NCBI RefSeq assembly: GCF_000698125.1
Contig: NZ_BAXA01000001.1
Span: 248,001 to 312,000 of the forward strand
Reading direction: 5' to 3'
Origin: Geomicrobium sp. JCM 19038
GTDB taxonomy: Bacteria; Bacillota; Bacilli; Bacillales; Marinococcaceae
DNA length: 64,000 bases
In this document: one piece after another, positions 54,461-63,572 of the stretch
Position numbering within the stretch: position 1 is the first letter of the stretch
Layout of the letters: every line of letters starts with the position of its first letter
Program-made: the position numbers and the translations under genes
The notes under the pieces: model-generated
What the model was told of the DNA's origin: nothing
What the model saw: only the letters and a program-made list of their open reading frames with translations
Database searches by the model: none

Positions 54461-55240
54461 ATGATGAATGAAAATGAGCGATATGATTACGTACACGATC
54501 GTTTTTTAAAGCTAAGTGATCATCGTTATCTACACGATCACATTACGAGAGTTTCTATTGATGAAGATAAGACGTATTTGTTAATTAACAGCATTGAAGA
54601 TGACAATCTTCGAGAAGAAGAGGAAGTTAAGCGTGTGACAGCAGGTTTACTCGTAGATGCTGCGCTTACGACTCATCAATATGTACCTTTACATAATGAA
54701 AACGAACAACGTGAAAAAGAAAAGCAACTCGTCGTACTAGCAGGCGATTGGTATAGTAGCTTATATTACAGTGAGCTTTCAAAGCTTGGTGATGTAGGTC
54801 TCGTTCGTGTGTTCTCAAGGTCGATTCAGAAGACGAATAATGCGAAGATTCGTCTACATGAGCGTGGATGGAAAGACTTAGAGGAATTACAAGAACTCAT
54901 TACGACGATGGAAGCCACTCTCATTCAAAACGTAGGCATCTACTTTAATCAACGCTCGATTGCTGATTTTGCAGGCCACTTCTTAACTTATCGTCGATTG
55001 CTAGATTTAATAGAACATGCAGAACAAGATAAAGAGCCGTTTGGTTCTGCGCGCTTGTCACCACTCTTTGCAATTGAGCCGACAGATCGCGATCGTGAGG
55101 ACTACGTTCAAGAAATGATTTCTAATTTAGAAGTCGTAGCAGCCAATGTCAAAGATCGACTGCTCGCTTCGTATCAAGACAATGAAGCAGCACTCTCAAC
55201 GCAATTGAAAAAACGATTTATGGAACTTGTGAATAAGTAA
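54461..55240 (+). CDS. hepS: Heptaprenyl diphosphate synthase component 1
   Basis: Regulatory subunit of the two-part enzyme making the C35 menaquinone side chain; HepT carries catalysis. 259 residues from ATG 54461, 9 bases after AGAGG; earlier TTG/ATG codons lie within the [43 protein letters not shown] and [14 protein letters not shown] are typical; the protein has no DDxxD catalytic motif, as expected. Start of the menaquinone operon. Confidence 0.92.
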   Translation: MMNENERYDYVHDRFLKLSDHRYLHDHITRVSIDEDKTYLLINSIEDDNLREEEEVKRVTAGLLVDAALTTHQYVPLHNENEQREKEKQLVVLAGDWYSSLYYSELSKLGDVGLVRVFSRSIQKTNNAKIRLHERGWKDLEELQELITTMEATLIQNVGIYFNQRSIADFAGHFLTYRRLLDLIEHAEQDKEPFGSARLSPLFAIEPTDRDREDYVQEMISNLEVVAANVKDRLLASYQDNEAALSTQLKKRFMELVNK

Positions 55241-55269
55241 AGCGCTTTAAAAGGGAAGGGGAAACCTAC

Positions 55270-55995
55270 GTGGTGAATGCGAAAGAAAAACACGTTCACG
55301 AAGTGTTTGAGTCGATTTCAACACAATACGACAAGATGAATGGTGTTATTAGTTTAAACATGCACAAATCTTGGCGTAAAGATATTATGGGAAAGATGTC
55401 AATTCCGGTAGAAGGCAAAGTGTTGGACGTTTGTTGCGGAACAGCTGATTGGACAATCGCAATTTCAGAGGACCTGGAAGGGAAAGGGCAAGTCACGGGT
55501 CTTGACTTTAGCAAAAACATGTTAGAGGTCGGAAAAGAAAAAGTGAAAACCCACGGTTTAGAGAACGTGGAACTCGTTCATGGAAATGCAATGGAGTTAC
55601 CGTTTGAGGACAATTCCTTTCACGTTGTGACGATTGGATTTGGATTAAGAAACGTACCGGATCCTCAGGTTGCGATTCAAGAGATGTACCGTGTTTTAAA
55701 ACCAGGAGGACAAGTCGTCTGTCTAGAGACATCTCACCCGGAAAATCCATTGTTCCGTCCGTTTTATTCGGTCTACTTTAAGCAAGTGATGCCACGACTT
55801 GGTAAATTTTTTGCAAAGAGTAAAGAGGAATATCAGTGGTTGCATGATTCTACGACAACGTTTCCAAAGAAAGATGTCCTTTCTACATGGTTTTTAAACG
55901 AAGGGTTTATTGATGTGAACTTTAAAAGCTATGCTGGTGGTGCAGCAGCCGGACACTGGGGTTTTAAACCGTCAGAACAAGGGGAAACTGTATGA
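55270..55995 (+). CDS. menG: Demethylmenaquinone methyltransferase
   Basis: SAM-dependent C-methylation giving menaquinone. 241 residues from GTG 55270 (GTG 55273 alternative; RBS AGGGAAGGGG). SAM-binding [24 protein letters not shown] and NAMELPF; UbiE signature FGLRNVPD and MYRVLKPGG. The stop overlaps mqnP (ATGA). Confidence 0.96.
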   Translation: MVNAKEKHVHEVFESISTQYDKMNGVISLNMHKSWRKDIMGKMSIPVEGKVLDVCCGTADWTIAISEDLEGKGQVTGLDFSKNMLEVGKEKVKTHGLENVELVHGNAMELPFEDNSFHVVTIGFGLRNVPDPQVAIQEMYRVLKPGGQVVCLETSHPENPLFRPFYSVYFKQVMPRLGKFFAKSKEEYQWLHDSTTTFPKKDVLSTWFLNEGFIDVNFKSYAGGAAAGHWGFKPSEQGETV

Positions 55996-56855
55996 TGAGG
56001 AAACTTAAAGTTATTCTTGAGATGATCAAGTTTGAACATACTGTTTTCGCACTTCCTTTTGCCTTTTTAGGAGCGATTTTAGGAAGTTTCGTTGAAAACG
56101 GGGCTTGGCCTACACTGTGGCAATGGATTTGGATTACAGTAGCGATGGTCGGTGCAAGAAGTGCAGCAATGAGCTTGAATCGTGTTATTGATGCGGTCAT
56201 TGACAAACGCAATCCAAGAACGAAGGACAGGGCGATACCGGCAGGGTTACTTTCGTATACTGAAGTGACTATATTTATCGTCGTTTCGTTTGCGATGCTC
56301 TTTATCGCAGCGTTCCAGTTAAATATTCTCGCGGTGTATTTACTGCCACTTGCTGTTTTCTTTCTTGTCTTGTATTCCTATACGAAGCGGTTTACGTGGG
56401 CATGTCACTTTATTCTCGGAATGACAATTGCACTGGCTCCTCTTGGAGGTTGGGTCGGTGCAACAGGAACGATTAGTCCGGTTGCAATTCTTTTGTTCTT
56501 AGTTGTGATGTTTTGGACTGCAGGGTTTGATATTATTTATGCGACACAAGATGCGGACTATGATCGCAAAAACGGATTGCATTCTGTACCCGCTCGTTTT
56601 GGAATCAAAAAAGCATTAATGATTGCAAGAGGGAGTCACGTAATTAGTATCATTGCACTCGTTCTCTTATCATTAACATCGCCACTTGGATGGATCTTCT
56701 TCCTCGGCGCAATGATTTGTGCTGGAATTATGATCTATGAGCATAGTTTAGTGTCTCATAACGATTTATCGAAGGTGAATGTCGCGTTCTTTACGATGAA
56801 TGGCATTATTAGCATGCTCATGCTCGCCTTTACGATTGGAGATTTTATGTTATGA
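55992..56855 (+). CDS. mqnP: UbiA-family prenyltransferase (MqnP-like)
   Basis: Attaches the polyprenyl chain to the aromatic ring acceptor in menaquinone synthesis by the futalosine route. 287 residues, about eight membrane helices. First Asp-rich motif is in [21 protein letters not shown] and the second in [18 protein letters not shown]. Coupled to menG and followed by ubiX with a 4-base overlap. The pairing with ubiX and mqnA indicates the futalosine rather than the MenA role; gene name inferred from context. Confidence 0.85.
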   Translation: MMRKLKVILEMIKFEHTVFALPFAFLGAILGSFVENGAWPTLWQWIWITVAMVGARSAAMSLNRVIDAVIDKRNPRTKDRAIPAGLLSYTEVTIFIVVSFAMLFIAAFQLNILAVYLLPLAVFFLVLYSYTKRFTWACHFILGMTIALAPLGGWVGATGTISPVAILLFLVVMFWTAGFDIIYATQDADYDRKNGLHSVPARFGIKKALMIARGSHVISIIALVLLSLTSPLGWIFFLGAMICAGIMIYEHSLVSHNDLSKVNVAFFTMNGIISMLMLAFTIGDFML

Positions 56856-57454
56856 CGAACAAAGATCAGCGCACGTTTGCAGTCGCAATGACAGGAGCAA
56901 GCGGAGCCGTTTACGGAATTCGCCTCGTCCAGACGTTGTTAAATGAAGGACATCGAATTCATTTTCTTATGTCAAGTGCAGCTTGGCAAGTGTTTGACCA
57001 AGAAGTTGGCCTTGATATTTCAGATAAAGAGGCTTGCTTGAAAAAGTTATTTCCGTCTGGAGATTTACACGTTCACGGAAAACAAGATTTCTCTGCTCCG
57101 ATTGCAAGTGGATCATACAAGCATGACGGCATGATCGTTGTTCCGTGTTCAATGGGAACGCTATCAAAAATGGCACACGGGAATTCCGGATCTCTCTTGG
57201 AACGTTCAGCAGATGTCACGTTGAAAGAAGGAAGACCTCTACTCATCGTACCAAGAGAAACACCGCTTCATAGCATTCATTTAGAGAATATGAAGCGACT
57301 TTCCGATTTAGGAGCAGCGATTATTCCTGCGATGCCTGGGTTTTATCATCAGCCACAATCGATGGATGATTTGATTAATTTCGTCGTTGGTAAAGTTCTT
57401 GATCGTTTGAATGTAGAACATGAACTATTTAAAAGATGGGGAGAAATGTCATGA
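56852..57454 (+). CDS. ubiX: UbiX-type flavin prenyltransferase
   Basis: Makes prenylated FMN, the cofactor for UbiD-type decarboxylases. 200 residues. VAMTGASGAVYG near the start, VVPCSMGTLSKMAHG, IVPRETPLHSIHLENM and AMPGFYHQP match the family. In the futalosine pathway prenylated FMN would serve a decarboxylase (MqnL type) not encoded in this window. Overlaps mqnA by four bases. Confidence 0.92.
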   Translation: MTNKDQRTFAVAMTGASGAVYGIRLVQTLLNEGHRIHFLMSSAAWQVFDQEVGLDISDKEACLKKLFPSGDLHVHGKQDFSAPIASGSYKHDGMIVVPCSMGTLSKMAHGNSGSLLERSADVTLKEGRPLLIVPRETPLHSIHLENMKRLSDLGAAIIPAMPGFYHQPQSMDDLINFVVGKVLDRLNVEHELFKRWGEMS

Positions 57455-58308
57455 TTACAGTTGGTGAGATTCTCTATACGAACGTACACCCGTTTTTCTA
57501 TCATTTAAATCGTGAAAAACTAGAACATCAAGTGTCTTTCATTCCAAGCATCCCAGCGAAATTAAATGATGCAATGGCCAAAGGTGAGATTGACGTCGGT
57601 GCCATTTCATCGTTTAGTTATGCAAAAAACCACGAGCAATATGTGTTAATGCCGAATCTCGCAGTTTCTGCAAAAGGTGAAGTCCGTTCAATCTTTCTAT
57701 TTTCAAAGAAGCCAATTGAACAATTAAACGAGTGTGATGTGGCGTTAACACATAGTTCAGCGACGTCGATTAATCTTTTGAAATTGTTATTAAAACGTTT
57801 TTATAAACATGAAAATGTTCGATATGAAACGGTACCACCGGTGTTTGGCGACATGATGGCTTCTTTTGATGCGTGTCTATTAATTGGTGATGATGCAATT
57901 GAGGCGAAGCGTCACCACGGGGATTCGTTTTATGTTTATGATTTAGCAGAACGTTGGACAGCATTTACGGACTGGCCGATGACGTTTGCCGTGTTTGCAA
58001 TGCGTAAAGAGAAATTACTAGACGACCCAAGTGGTATGCATGAACTCTATACCGAATGGAAAGAAAGCCAACATAAGAATGAAAACGATCATTATGCTGA
58101 GCTTGCAAAAACGGTGACAAACGATTACGGTGGAACAGAACGTTTTTGGCAGCAATATTTTACAAATTTACGTTATCACTTCTTAGAAGAAGACCAACGA
58201 GGATTGCTTTACTTTTACCAATTGCTGCACGAAGAAGGCTTTTTAGATCAAAAAATCGATCATTTGAATGTATGGGACATTAAAACCGGCATTCACTCTA
58301 TTACTTGA
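57451..58308 (+). CDS. mqnA: Chorismate dehydratase MqnA
   Basis: First committed enzyme of the futalosine menaquinone route, converting chorismate to 3-enolpyruvylbenzoate. 285 residues from ATG 57451 (RBS GGGAG). A two-lobed binding-protein fold; VGEILYTNVHPFFYHL, EIDVGAISSFSYA, LTHSSATSINLLKLLLKRF and LLIGDDAI are family segments. The mqnP-ubiX-mqnA set, absent from B. subtilis, lies between menG and hepT. Confidence 0.92.
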   Translation: MITVGEILYTNVHPFFYHLNREKLEHQVSFIPSIPAKLNDAMAKGEIDVGAISSFSYAKNHEQYVLMPNLAVSAKGEVRSIFLFSKKPIEQLNECDVALTHSSATSINLLKLLLKRFYKHENVRYETVPPVFGDMMASFDACLLIGDDAIEAKRHHGDSFYVYDLAERWTAFTDWPMTFAVFAMRKEKLLDDPSGMHELYTEWKESQHKNENDHYAELAKTVTNDYGGTERFWQQYFTNLRYHFLEEDQRGLLYFYQLLHEEGFLDQKIDHLNVWDIKTGIHSIT

Positions 58309-58318
58309 AGGGGACTAG

Positions 58319-59296
58319 ATGGTCATGAAACTAGCAGACCTATATATGTATTTACGTGCTGACATTCATAAAATCGAACAAGAGATGGCAACTGCGGTTT
58401 CCAATGCCCACCCTGTTCTAAAGGATGCAACGTTACAACTTTTACAAGCAGGCGGTAAACGAATTCGACCCGTATTTGTTCTTTTAGCTGGGAAGTTCGG
58501 AGACTATGATATTCATCGCTTAAAGCACATCGGTGTATCACTTGAGCTCATTCATATGGCTTCTCTCGTGCATGATGATGTGATTGATGATGCAGAACTT
58601 CGCCGCGGACAAGAGACGGTTAAAGCGAAGTACGATAACCGCGTAGCGATGTATACAGGAGACTACATATTTGCGAAAGCAGTTGAAAGTGCGACGTTTT
58701 TCGATGATGAGCGAATTCATCAAGCGATGTCTAAAGTTATTCATGAAATGGTCATCGGAGAAATTGAACAAATTCGTTATCAATACGTTTGGGACCAAGA
58801 CATTAAAACGTACTTTAGACGTATTAAGCGGAAAACGGCATTGCTTATTGCAGGCAGCTGCGAACTTGGAGCCATGGCAGTTGGTGCAAGTCGCGAAGAA
58901 CAACGTGCGCTCTATCGCTACGGCTATCAAGTAGGCATGGCGTATCAAATTATTGATGATGTTCTTGACTTTACAGGGACAGAAGAAGAATTAGGGAAGC
59001 CTGCAGGCGGCGATCTTCTACAAGGAAACGTGACGTTACCAGCATTGTACGCAATGCATCATAATCCAGAGATCAAAGCGAAGATTGAATTAGCGTTCCA
59101 AGGAGAGCTTCCTAATCAAGAAGAACTCACTGAACTTCTTCAATTGATTAAAGAGAGTGGCGGGATTGAGTATTCAAAAGCACTTAGTGAACGCTATTTA
59201 AAGAAGGCTTATGAAACGCTTGATACGTTACCACAAATTCCAGCGGTGAAATCATTGTCTGAAATTGCGACGTATATCGGGACAAGACATTTTTAA
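58319..59296 (+). CDS. hepT: Heptaprenyl diphosphate synthase component 2
   Basis: Catalytic trans-prenyltransferase subunit. 325 residues from ATG 58319 (RBS GAAGGGG). First Asp-rich motif HDDVIDDAELRRG, substrate motif GGKRIRPV, second Asp-rich motif IIDDVLDFTG. Supplies the isoprenoid tail for menaquinone with hepS at the other end of the same gene cluster. Confidence 0.96.
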   Translation: MVMKLADLYMYLRADIHKIEQEMATAVSNAHPVLKDATLQLLQAGGKRIRPVFVLLAGKFGDYDIHRLKHIGVSLELIHMASLVHDDVIDDAELRRGQETVKAKYDNRVAMYTGDYIFAKAVESATFFDDERIHQAMSKVIHEMVIGEIEQIRYQYVWDQDIKTYFRRIKRKTALLIAGSCELGAMAVGASREEQRALYRYGYQVGMAYQIIDDVLDFTGTEEELGKPAGGDLLQGNVTLPALYAMHHNPEIKAKIELAFQGELPNQEELTELLQLIKESGGIEYSKALSERYLKKAYETLDTLPQIPAVKSLSEIATYIGTRHF

Positions 59297-59388
59297 TAGG
59301 TTTAAACTCTTTTAAAGAGATGATATACTATAATGCGGGTAGTTTACCCGACTTTTACGAGATCGAACAATAGAGGAGTGCACTGTAC

Positions 59389-59790
59389 ATGGAACAATCA
59401 TTTATTATGGTAAAACCTGACGGCGTAAAGCGTCAGTTAATCGGAGAAATTGTAAGCCGTTTTGAAGCGCGTGGTTACACGCTTAAAGAAGCAAAACTAA
59501 TGACAATCCCAAAAGAAACTGCTGAAGCTCATTACGGTGAGCATAGCGACAAGCCTTTCTTCGGTGAGCTTGTTGACTTCATCACTTCTGGTCCTGCATT
59601 CGCAATGATCTGGGAAGGCGAGAACGTGATCTCTAACGCTCGTACGATGATGGGTTCAACAAACCCGAAAGATGCAGCTCCAGGAACAATTCGCGGAGAC
59701 TTCGCAACAAACCTTGGTCAAAACGTAATTCACGGTTCTGACTCTCCTGAGAGCGCTGAGCGTGAGATTTCACTATTCTTCGGTAAATAA
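59389..59790 (+). CDS. ndk: Nucleoside diphosphate kinase
   Basis: Makes nucleoside triphosphates from diphosphates. 133 residues, 15 shorter than B. subtilis Ndk (149): it ends [12 protein letters not shown] and lacks the usual helix and tail. Catalytic His in NVIHGSDS, and [31 protein letters not shown] are intact. A terminator follows 6 bases after the stop, so the end appears genuine. A TATAAT at 59329-59334 precedes a CGGGTA/TACCCG hairpin. The codon bias toward preferred codons suggests high expression. Confidence 0.95.
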   Translation: MEQSFIMVKPDGVKRQLIGEIVSRFEARGYTLKEAKLMTIPKETAEAHYGEHSDKPFFGELVDFITSGPAFAMIWEGENVISNARTMMGSTNPKDAAPGTIRGDFATNLGQNVIHGSDSPESAEREISLFFGK

Positions 59791-59796
59791 AGAAGT

Positions 59797-59827
59797 AAGC
59801 CGGTCAATTAACGTTGGCCGGTTTTTA
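59797..59827 (+). terminator. Intrinsic terminator after ndk
   Basis: AAGCCGGTCAA pairs with TTGGCCGGTTT (G-U pairs), 6-base loop, T-rich tail; it overlaps the cheR leader. Confidence 0.8.
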
Positions 59828-59843
59828 CTATAAGGAGACCTTC

Positions 59844-60632
59844 ATGCATGAAGATTACAACGTCTTTGTAAAACGTGTACATCATAAGTACGGAATTGAT
59901 TTGTCTTTGTACAAACAAAAACAAATGATGAGAAGAACTCGTTCATTTTATGAGCGGTATGGGTTTTTATCGTATGAGGATTTCTTTACGTTAGGATTAA
60001 TTGTGGACGGTGAGATGGAGAAACGTTTCATTGATCGGATCACTATTAACGTATCTGAATTTTACCGAAATCGCGAACGCTGGATGGATCTTCACCGCCT
60101 TGTATTGCCTGAATTAATAGCTCGAAACGAAGCGTTAACGATTTGGAGTGCAGCCTGTTCTACTGGTGAAGAAGCGTACACGTTACGTACACTTTTCAGT
60201 GACCAACCTAAAAGAGATATAAAGATCATAGCAACAGATATTGATGAGTTCGTTTTATTAAAAGCAAAACGTGCGACCTATGAGTCTAAATCGCTACGCG
60301 AGCTGTTGCCCCATGAAGTGACAGAGTATTTTAATAATGAGGGGCGCAATTATACGGTCAAAGACCGTTATCGTACGTCGATTACGTTTTCAAAGCACGA
60401 TCTTCTAAATGATGCGTACATAAAGGGCGTACACTTAATCACTTGCCGAAATGTCTTGATCTATTTCACTGAAGAGGCGAAAGAGCGCATTCTAAAACGT
60501 TTTGTGTCATCGTTAACAGACGGAGGATTTTTGTTTGTTGGTAGTACAGAACAGATTTTTTCACCAGAGCGTTATGGATTAGAAACATACGGTTCATTTA
60601 TCTATCGGAAAACACCACTTCACGAGAAATAA
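59844..60632 (+). CDS. cheR: Chemotaxis protein methyltransferase CheR
   Basis: SAM-dependent methylation of glutamates on chemoreceptors. 262 residues from ATG 59844 after TAAGGAGA. N-terminal helical domain (about 1-75); TINVSEFYRNRERW; SAM-binding SAACSTGEEAYTL, where most homologues have GEEPYSL; IIATDIDEF and LITCRNVLIYF. Sits alone between ndk and aroC, as in B. subtilis. Confidence 0.94.
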   Translation: MHEDYNVFVKRVHHKYGIDLSLYKQKQMMRRTRSFYERYGFLSYEDFFTLGLIVDGEMEKRFIDRITINVSEFYRNRERWMDLHRLVLPELIARNEALTIWSAACSTGEEAYTLRTLFSDQPKRDIKIIATDIDEFVLLKAKRATYESKSLRELLPHEVTEYFNNEGRNYTVKDRYRTSITFSKHDLLNDAYIKGVHLITCRNVLIYFTEEAKERILKRFVSSLTDGGFLFVGSTEQIFSPERYGLETYGSFIYRKTPLHEK

Positions 60633-60647
60633 TCGCTATGCTATAAT
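60619..60647 (+). promoter_or_regulatory. Sigma-A promoter of the aroC-aroB-aroH operon
   Basis: TTCACG at 60619-60624, 17-base spacer, TATAAT at 60642-60647 with an extended TGC. The -35 lies in the last codons of cheR. Confidence 0.65.
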
Positions 60648-60703
60648 TTAATACATAAAAGCATTAAAGAAAAAGAATGTGCGAACGTAACGGGGGTAGG
60701 AAA

Positions 60704-61876
60704 ATGCGCTTTTTAACTGCTGGAGAGTCACACGGACCTGGATTGACAACGATTATTGAAGGTGTACCAGCACACTTGCCGCTAACACAAGAAGACATTA
60801 ACGTTGAATTAAAACGACGTCAGGGCGGACATGGTCGTGGAAGAAGAATGAAGATTGAAAAGGATTTAGTAACGATCACAAGCGGTGTGCGTCACGGCAT
60901 GACAACAGGAGCTCCAATTGCACTCACCGTCACAAATGACGATTACGTCCATTGGGAACAAGTGATGAGTGCAGAACCTTTAAAAGCAGAAGATGAGCAC
61001 CGTGTGCAAACGAAAACGATTACGCGCCCAAGACCTGGGCATGCTGATTTAAACGGTGCCATTAAATACAATCATCGTGATATGAGAAACATTCTTGAGC
61101 GTTCTTCAGCTCGTGAGACAACGATGCGCGTGGCGGTTGGTAGTGTTGCTAAGAAGCTTCTTAAAGAGCTTGGCATTACGGTTGGCGTTCATGTTGTAAA
61201 CATCGGTGGTGTGAAGGCAAGCGGAACGTATCAATCCATTGATGAACTCATCGAGCGTGCAGAAGCTTCAGCAGTTCGTTGCATTGATGAAGAAGCTTCT
61301 GAACAAATGAAGACAGCGATTGATGAAGCGAAGAAAAATGGTGATTCGATCGGCGGTGTTGTACAAGTTGTTGCAACGGGTATGCCACAAGGTGTTGGTA
61401 GTCATGTTCATTACGATCGCAAGCTTGATGGCAAAATTGCCGGAGCTGTAATGAGCATTAACGCGTTTAAAGGAGTCGAAGTAGGGATCGGTTTTGAAGC
61501 AGCCAACTTACCAGGTAGTCAAGTGCACGATGAGATTTACTGGAATGAGGATGAAGGCTATAAGCGTTCGACGAATCGTCTCGGTGGTTTTGAAGGTGGA
61601 ATGACGACGGGGATGCCGATTGTGATTAACGGTGTGATGAAACCAATTCCAACACTTTACAAACCATTAAAAAGTGTCGATATCGACTCTAAAGAAACGT
61701 TTGAAGCGTCAATTGAGCGTTCAGATAGTTGTGCAGTTCCAGCAGCAGCGGTCGTTTGCGAAAATGTCGTGGCATTTGAATTAGCAAACAGTCTATTAGA
61801 AATGTTTAGTGCCGACCGGTTTGATCGCTTGAAAGAGCAAATAGATGCACACATTGAAGAAGCGAGCCGTTTCTAA
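60704..61876 (+). CDS. aroC: Chorismate synthase
   Basis: FMN-dependent last step of the shikimate pathway. 390 residues from ATG 60704 (RBS GGGGGTAGG). Signatures [47 protein letters not shown] and [15 protein letters not shown]. Called aroF in B. subtilis. Stop overlaps aroB by one base (TAATG). Confidence 0.97.
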   Translation: MRFLTAGESHGPGLTTIIEGVPAHLPLTQEDINVELKRRQGGHGRGRRMKIEKDLVTITSGVRHGMTTGAPIALTVTNDDYVHWEQVMSAEPLKAEDEHRVQTKTITRPRPGHADLNGAIKYNHRDMRNILERSSARETTMRVAVGSVAKKLLKELGITVGVHVVNIGGVKASGTYQSIDELIERAEASAVRCIDEEASEQMKTAIDEAKKNGDSIGGVVQVVATGMPQGVGSHVHYDRKLDGKIAGAVMSINAFKGVEVGIGFEAANLPGSQVHDEIYWNEDEGYKRSTNRLGGFEGGMTTGMPIVINGVMKPIPTLYKPLKSVDIDSKETFEASIERSDSCAVPAAAVVCENVVAFELANSLLEMFSADRFDRLKEQIDAHIEEASRF

Positions 61877-62955
61877 TGGAAACGCTCACGGTAAAGACGA
61901 CGCACCAAAGCTATCCAATTTTTCTTGGAGAACAGCTTTTGCAAAAAGCTGAAATGATTTTTAAGCGTATTTATGGGTCAAAGAAAAAGCGACTGTTTGT
62001 CATTACTGACACGACGGTCGCTCCCTTATATCTCGATCAATTAAAAAGAAACCTTACGGTACATCAGATTGTCGGAACATTTGTGATTCCTTCTGGAGAA
62101 GCTTCTAAAAGTCTCGAGATGTATAGTCAAGCAATGACTGCCATGCTTGAAGCGAAATTAGATCGAAGTAGCGTAGTCATTGCGCTCGGTGGGGGAGTAG
62201 TTGGTGATCTTGCTGGTTTTCTAGCGAGTACGTATATGCGTGGAATTTCATTTGTGCAAATGCCTACAACGCTTTTAGCACACGACAGCAGTGTTGGTGG
62301 CAAAACAGGGATCAATCATCCTCTCGGGAAGAATTTGATCGGTGCATTCCATCAGCCAGATGCTGTTATTTATGATTTGTCATTACTTGATTCGTTACCG
62401 CAGCGAGAGTGGTTATCAGGCTTTGGTGAAGTATTAAAGCATGGTTATATCGGGGATCAAGAACTACTTGATCATGTGCAAGGCACAGGTGTTACGAACA
62501 TCACAGCAAGTATGCTTCGTCAAAGCATTGCTGTAAAGGCGAAGATTGTTGAAGCTGATGAGCGTGAAAAAGGCGTACGGGCGTATTTGAACTTTGGTCA
62601 CACCATTGCTCATGCTCTCGAACAGGTGAGTGGATACGGCGCTTTAACACACGGTGAAGCAGTCGTAAATGGTATGGTTTTTTCATTGTACTTGTCAAAA
62701 CGTCTTCATCCATCACTGCCAATTCATGTGGACGATGAGTTGGATCAGTTGCAAAAGCTAGGGTACTCATTTTTGCCCTTGCAAACGATGGACGTGAGGC
62801 TCATGATTGAATCGATGTTAACCGATAAGAAAAATACAGATTCTCAAATTGCCGACGTGATCTTGGTAGAACCTCAAAAACCGAGTGTCATTTTGTTAGC
62901 GAAAGAAGAGTTTGAAACCTACTTAAACCAATTCAAAGGGGAGCATTTTTCGTGA
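61876..62955 (+). CDS. aroB: 3-dehydroquinate synthase
   Basis: Second step of the shikimate pathway, NAD and zinc (or cobalt) dependent. 359 residues. NAD-binding ALGGGVVGDLAGFLASTYMRG; VGGKTGINHPLGKN; metal ligands in GFGEVLKHG, LNFGHTIAHALE and HGEAV. Overlaps aroC and aroH. Feeds chorismate to aroH, trpE and mqnA. Confidence 0.97.
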   Translation: METLTVKTTHQSYPIFLGEQLLQKAEMIFKRIYGSKKKRLFVITDTTVAPLYLDQLKRNLTVHQIVGTFVIPSGEASKSLEMYSQAMTAMLEAKLDRSSVVIALGGGVVGDLAGFLASTYMRGISFVQMPTTLLAHDSSVGGKTGINHPLGKNLIGAFHQPDAVIYDLSLLDSLPQREWLSGFGEVLKHGYIGDQELLDHVQGTGVTNITASMLRQSIAVKAKIVEADEREKGVRAYLNFGHTIAHALEQVSGYGALTHGEAVVNGMVFSLYLSKRLHPSLPIHVDDELDQLQKLGYSFLPLQTMDVRLMIESMLTDKKNTDSQIADVILVEPQKPSVILLAKEEFETYLNQFKGEHFS

Positions 62956-63326
62956 TGAGAGGAATTCGCGGGGCTACGACCGTAAAGGAAAATGATGCAG
63001 AGAGCATTTGGGAAGAGACGAGAAAGTGTCTAGAAGAAATGGTGACTGAAAATAAGGTGTTGCCAAGCGATGTTGCTCACATTTGGTTTACAGTTACCGA
63101 AGAGATCAATGCAGCGTTTCCAGCAAAAGCAACACGTATGCTTGAAGGTGAAGAGTGGACGTATGTACCGGTTATGTGTGCGACTGAAATTCCCGTCCCG
63201 AGTGGGTTAAAGCGTTGCATCCGCATTATGATGACCGTGAATACGGACGTTCCTGCAAGTGAGATCGTTCACGTGTTTCATAATGAAGCGATTCAACTTC
63301 GCCCTGATTTAGCACAAAAAGATTGA
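62955..63326 (+). CDS. aroH: Chorismate mutase (AroH type)
   Basis: Trimeric monofunctional enzyme converting chorismate to prephenate. 123 residues from ATG 62955 (62952 alternative). IRGATTVKENDAESI with active-site Arg, FTVTEEINAAFPAKA and Arg in GLKRCIRIMMTVNTD. The stop TGA forms part of the TTGACA that begins the trp promoter. Confidence 0.96.
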   Translation: MRGIRGATTVKENDAESIWEETRKCLEEMVTENKVLPSDVAHIWFTVTEEINAAFPAKATRMLEGEEWTYVPVMCATEIPVPSGLKRCIRIMMTVNTDVPASEIVHVFHNEAIQLRPDLAQKD

Positions 63327-63352
63327 CAAAAATGTTTGAAACACATACGCTA
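63324..63352 (+). promoter_or_regulatory. Candidate trp promoter
   Basis: TTGACA at 63324-63329, 17-base spacer, TACGCT at 63347-63352. Perfect -35, weak -10. It overlaps the aroH stop. Start would be near 63359, just before the TRAP triplets. Confidence 0.5.
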
Positions 63353-63363
63353 GGTACTAAGTT

Positions 63364-63520
63364 TAGATTGAGTTTTAGTTGAGAATGCGTAGAGACGCAT
63401 AATGTTTGATCAAAGAGCCGAGAAGAGTTGAGCGGAGTTTAGTTGAGTAGAGCAGAGGTAGATGATGATTAAATGCTGCTCATCCGTCGATTTGATTGGA
63501 TGAGCTTTTTCTTTTTTCCC
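63364..63520 (+). promoter_or_regulatory. TRAP-binding trp leader with attenuator terminator
   Basis: Triplets (G/U)AG: a first group at 63364, 63370, 63376, 63381; then a hairpin ATGCG/CGCAT (63385-63400) with further triplets in its loop; then nine at exact 5-base steps (63415, 20, 25, 30, 35, 40, 45, 50, 55) and one more at 63459. Terminator: GCTCATCC at 63478-63485 pairs with GGATGAGC at 63498-63505, then T-rich. Antiterminator: GAGCAG at 63450-63455 can pair with CTGCTC at 63476-63481, overlapping the triplets. TRAP plus tryptophan should free the terminator. Confidence 0.9.
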
Positions 63521-63572
63521 CTCTTGTTTTTTTCAAACCCCTCCGTCACTTCTCTAAGAGAGGTGCAGCCAA

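Noticed and set aside
63415-63457. Periodic GAG/TAG pattern as a coding or CRISPR repeat
   Set aside because: Five-base period, followed by terminator and trpE, and mtrB is encoded in the window; it is a TRAP site.
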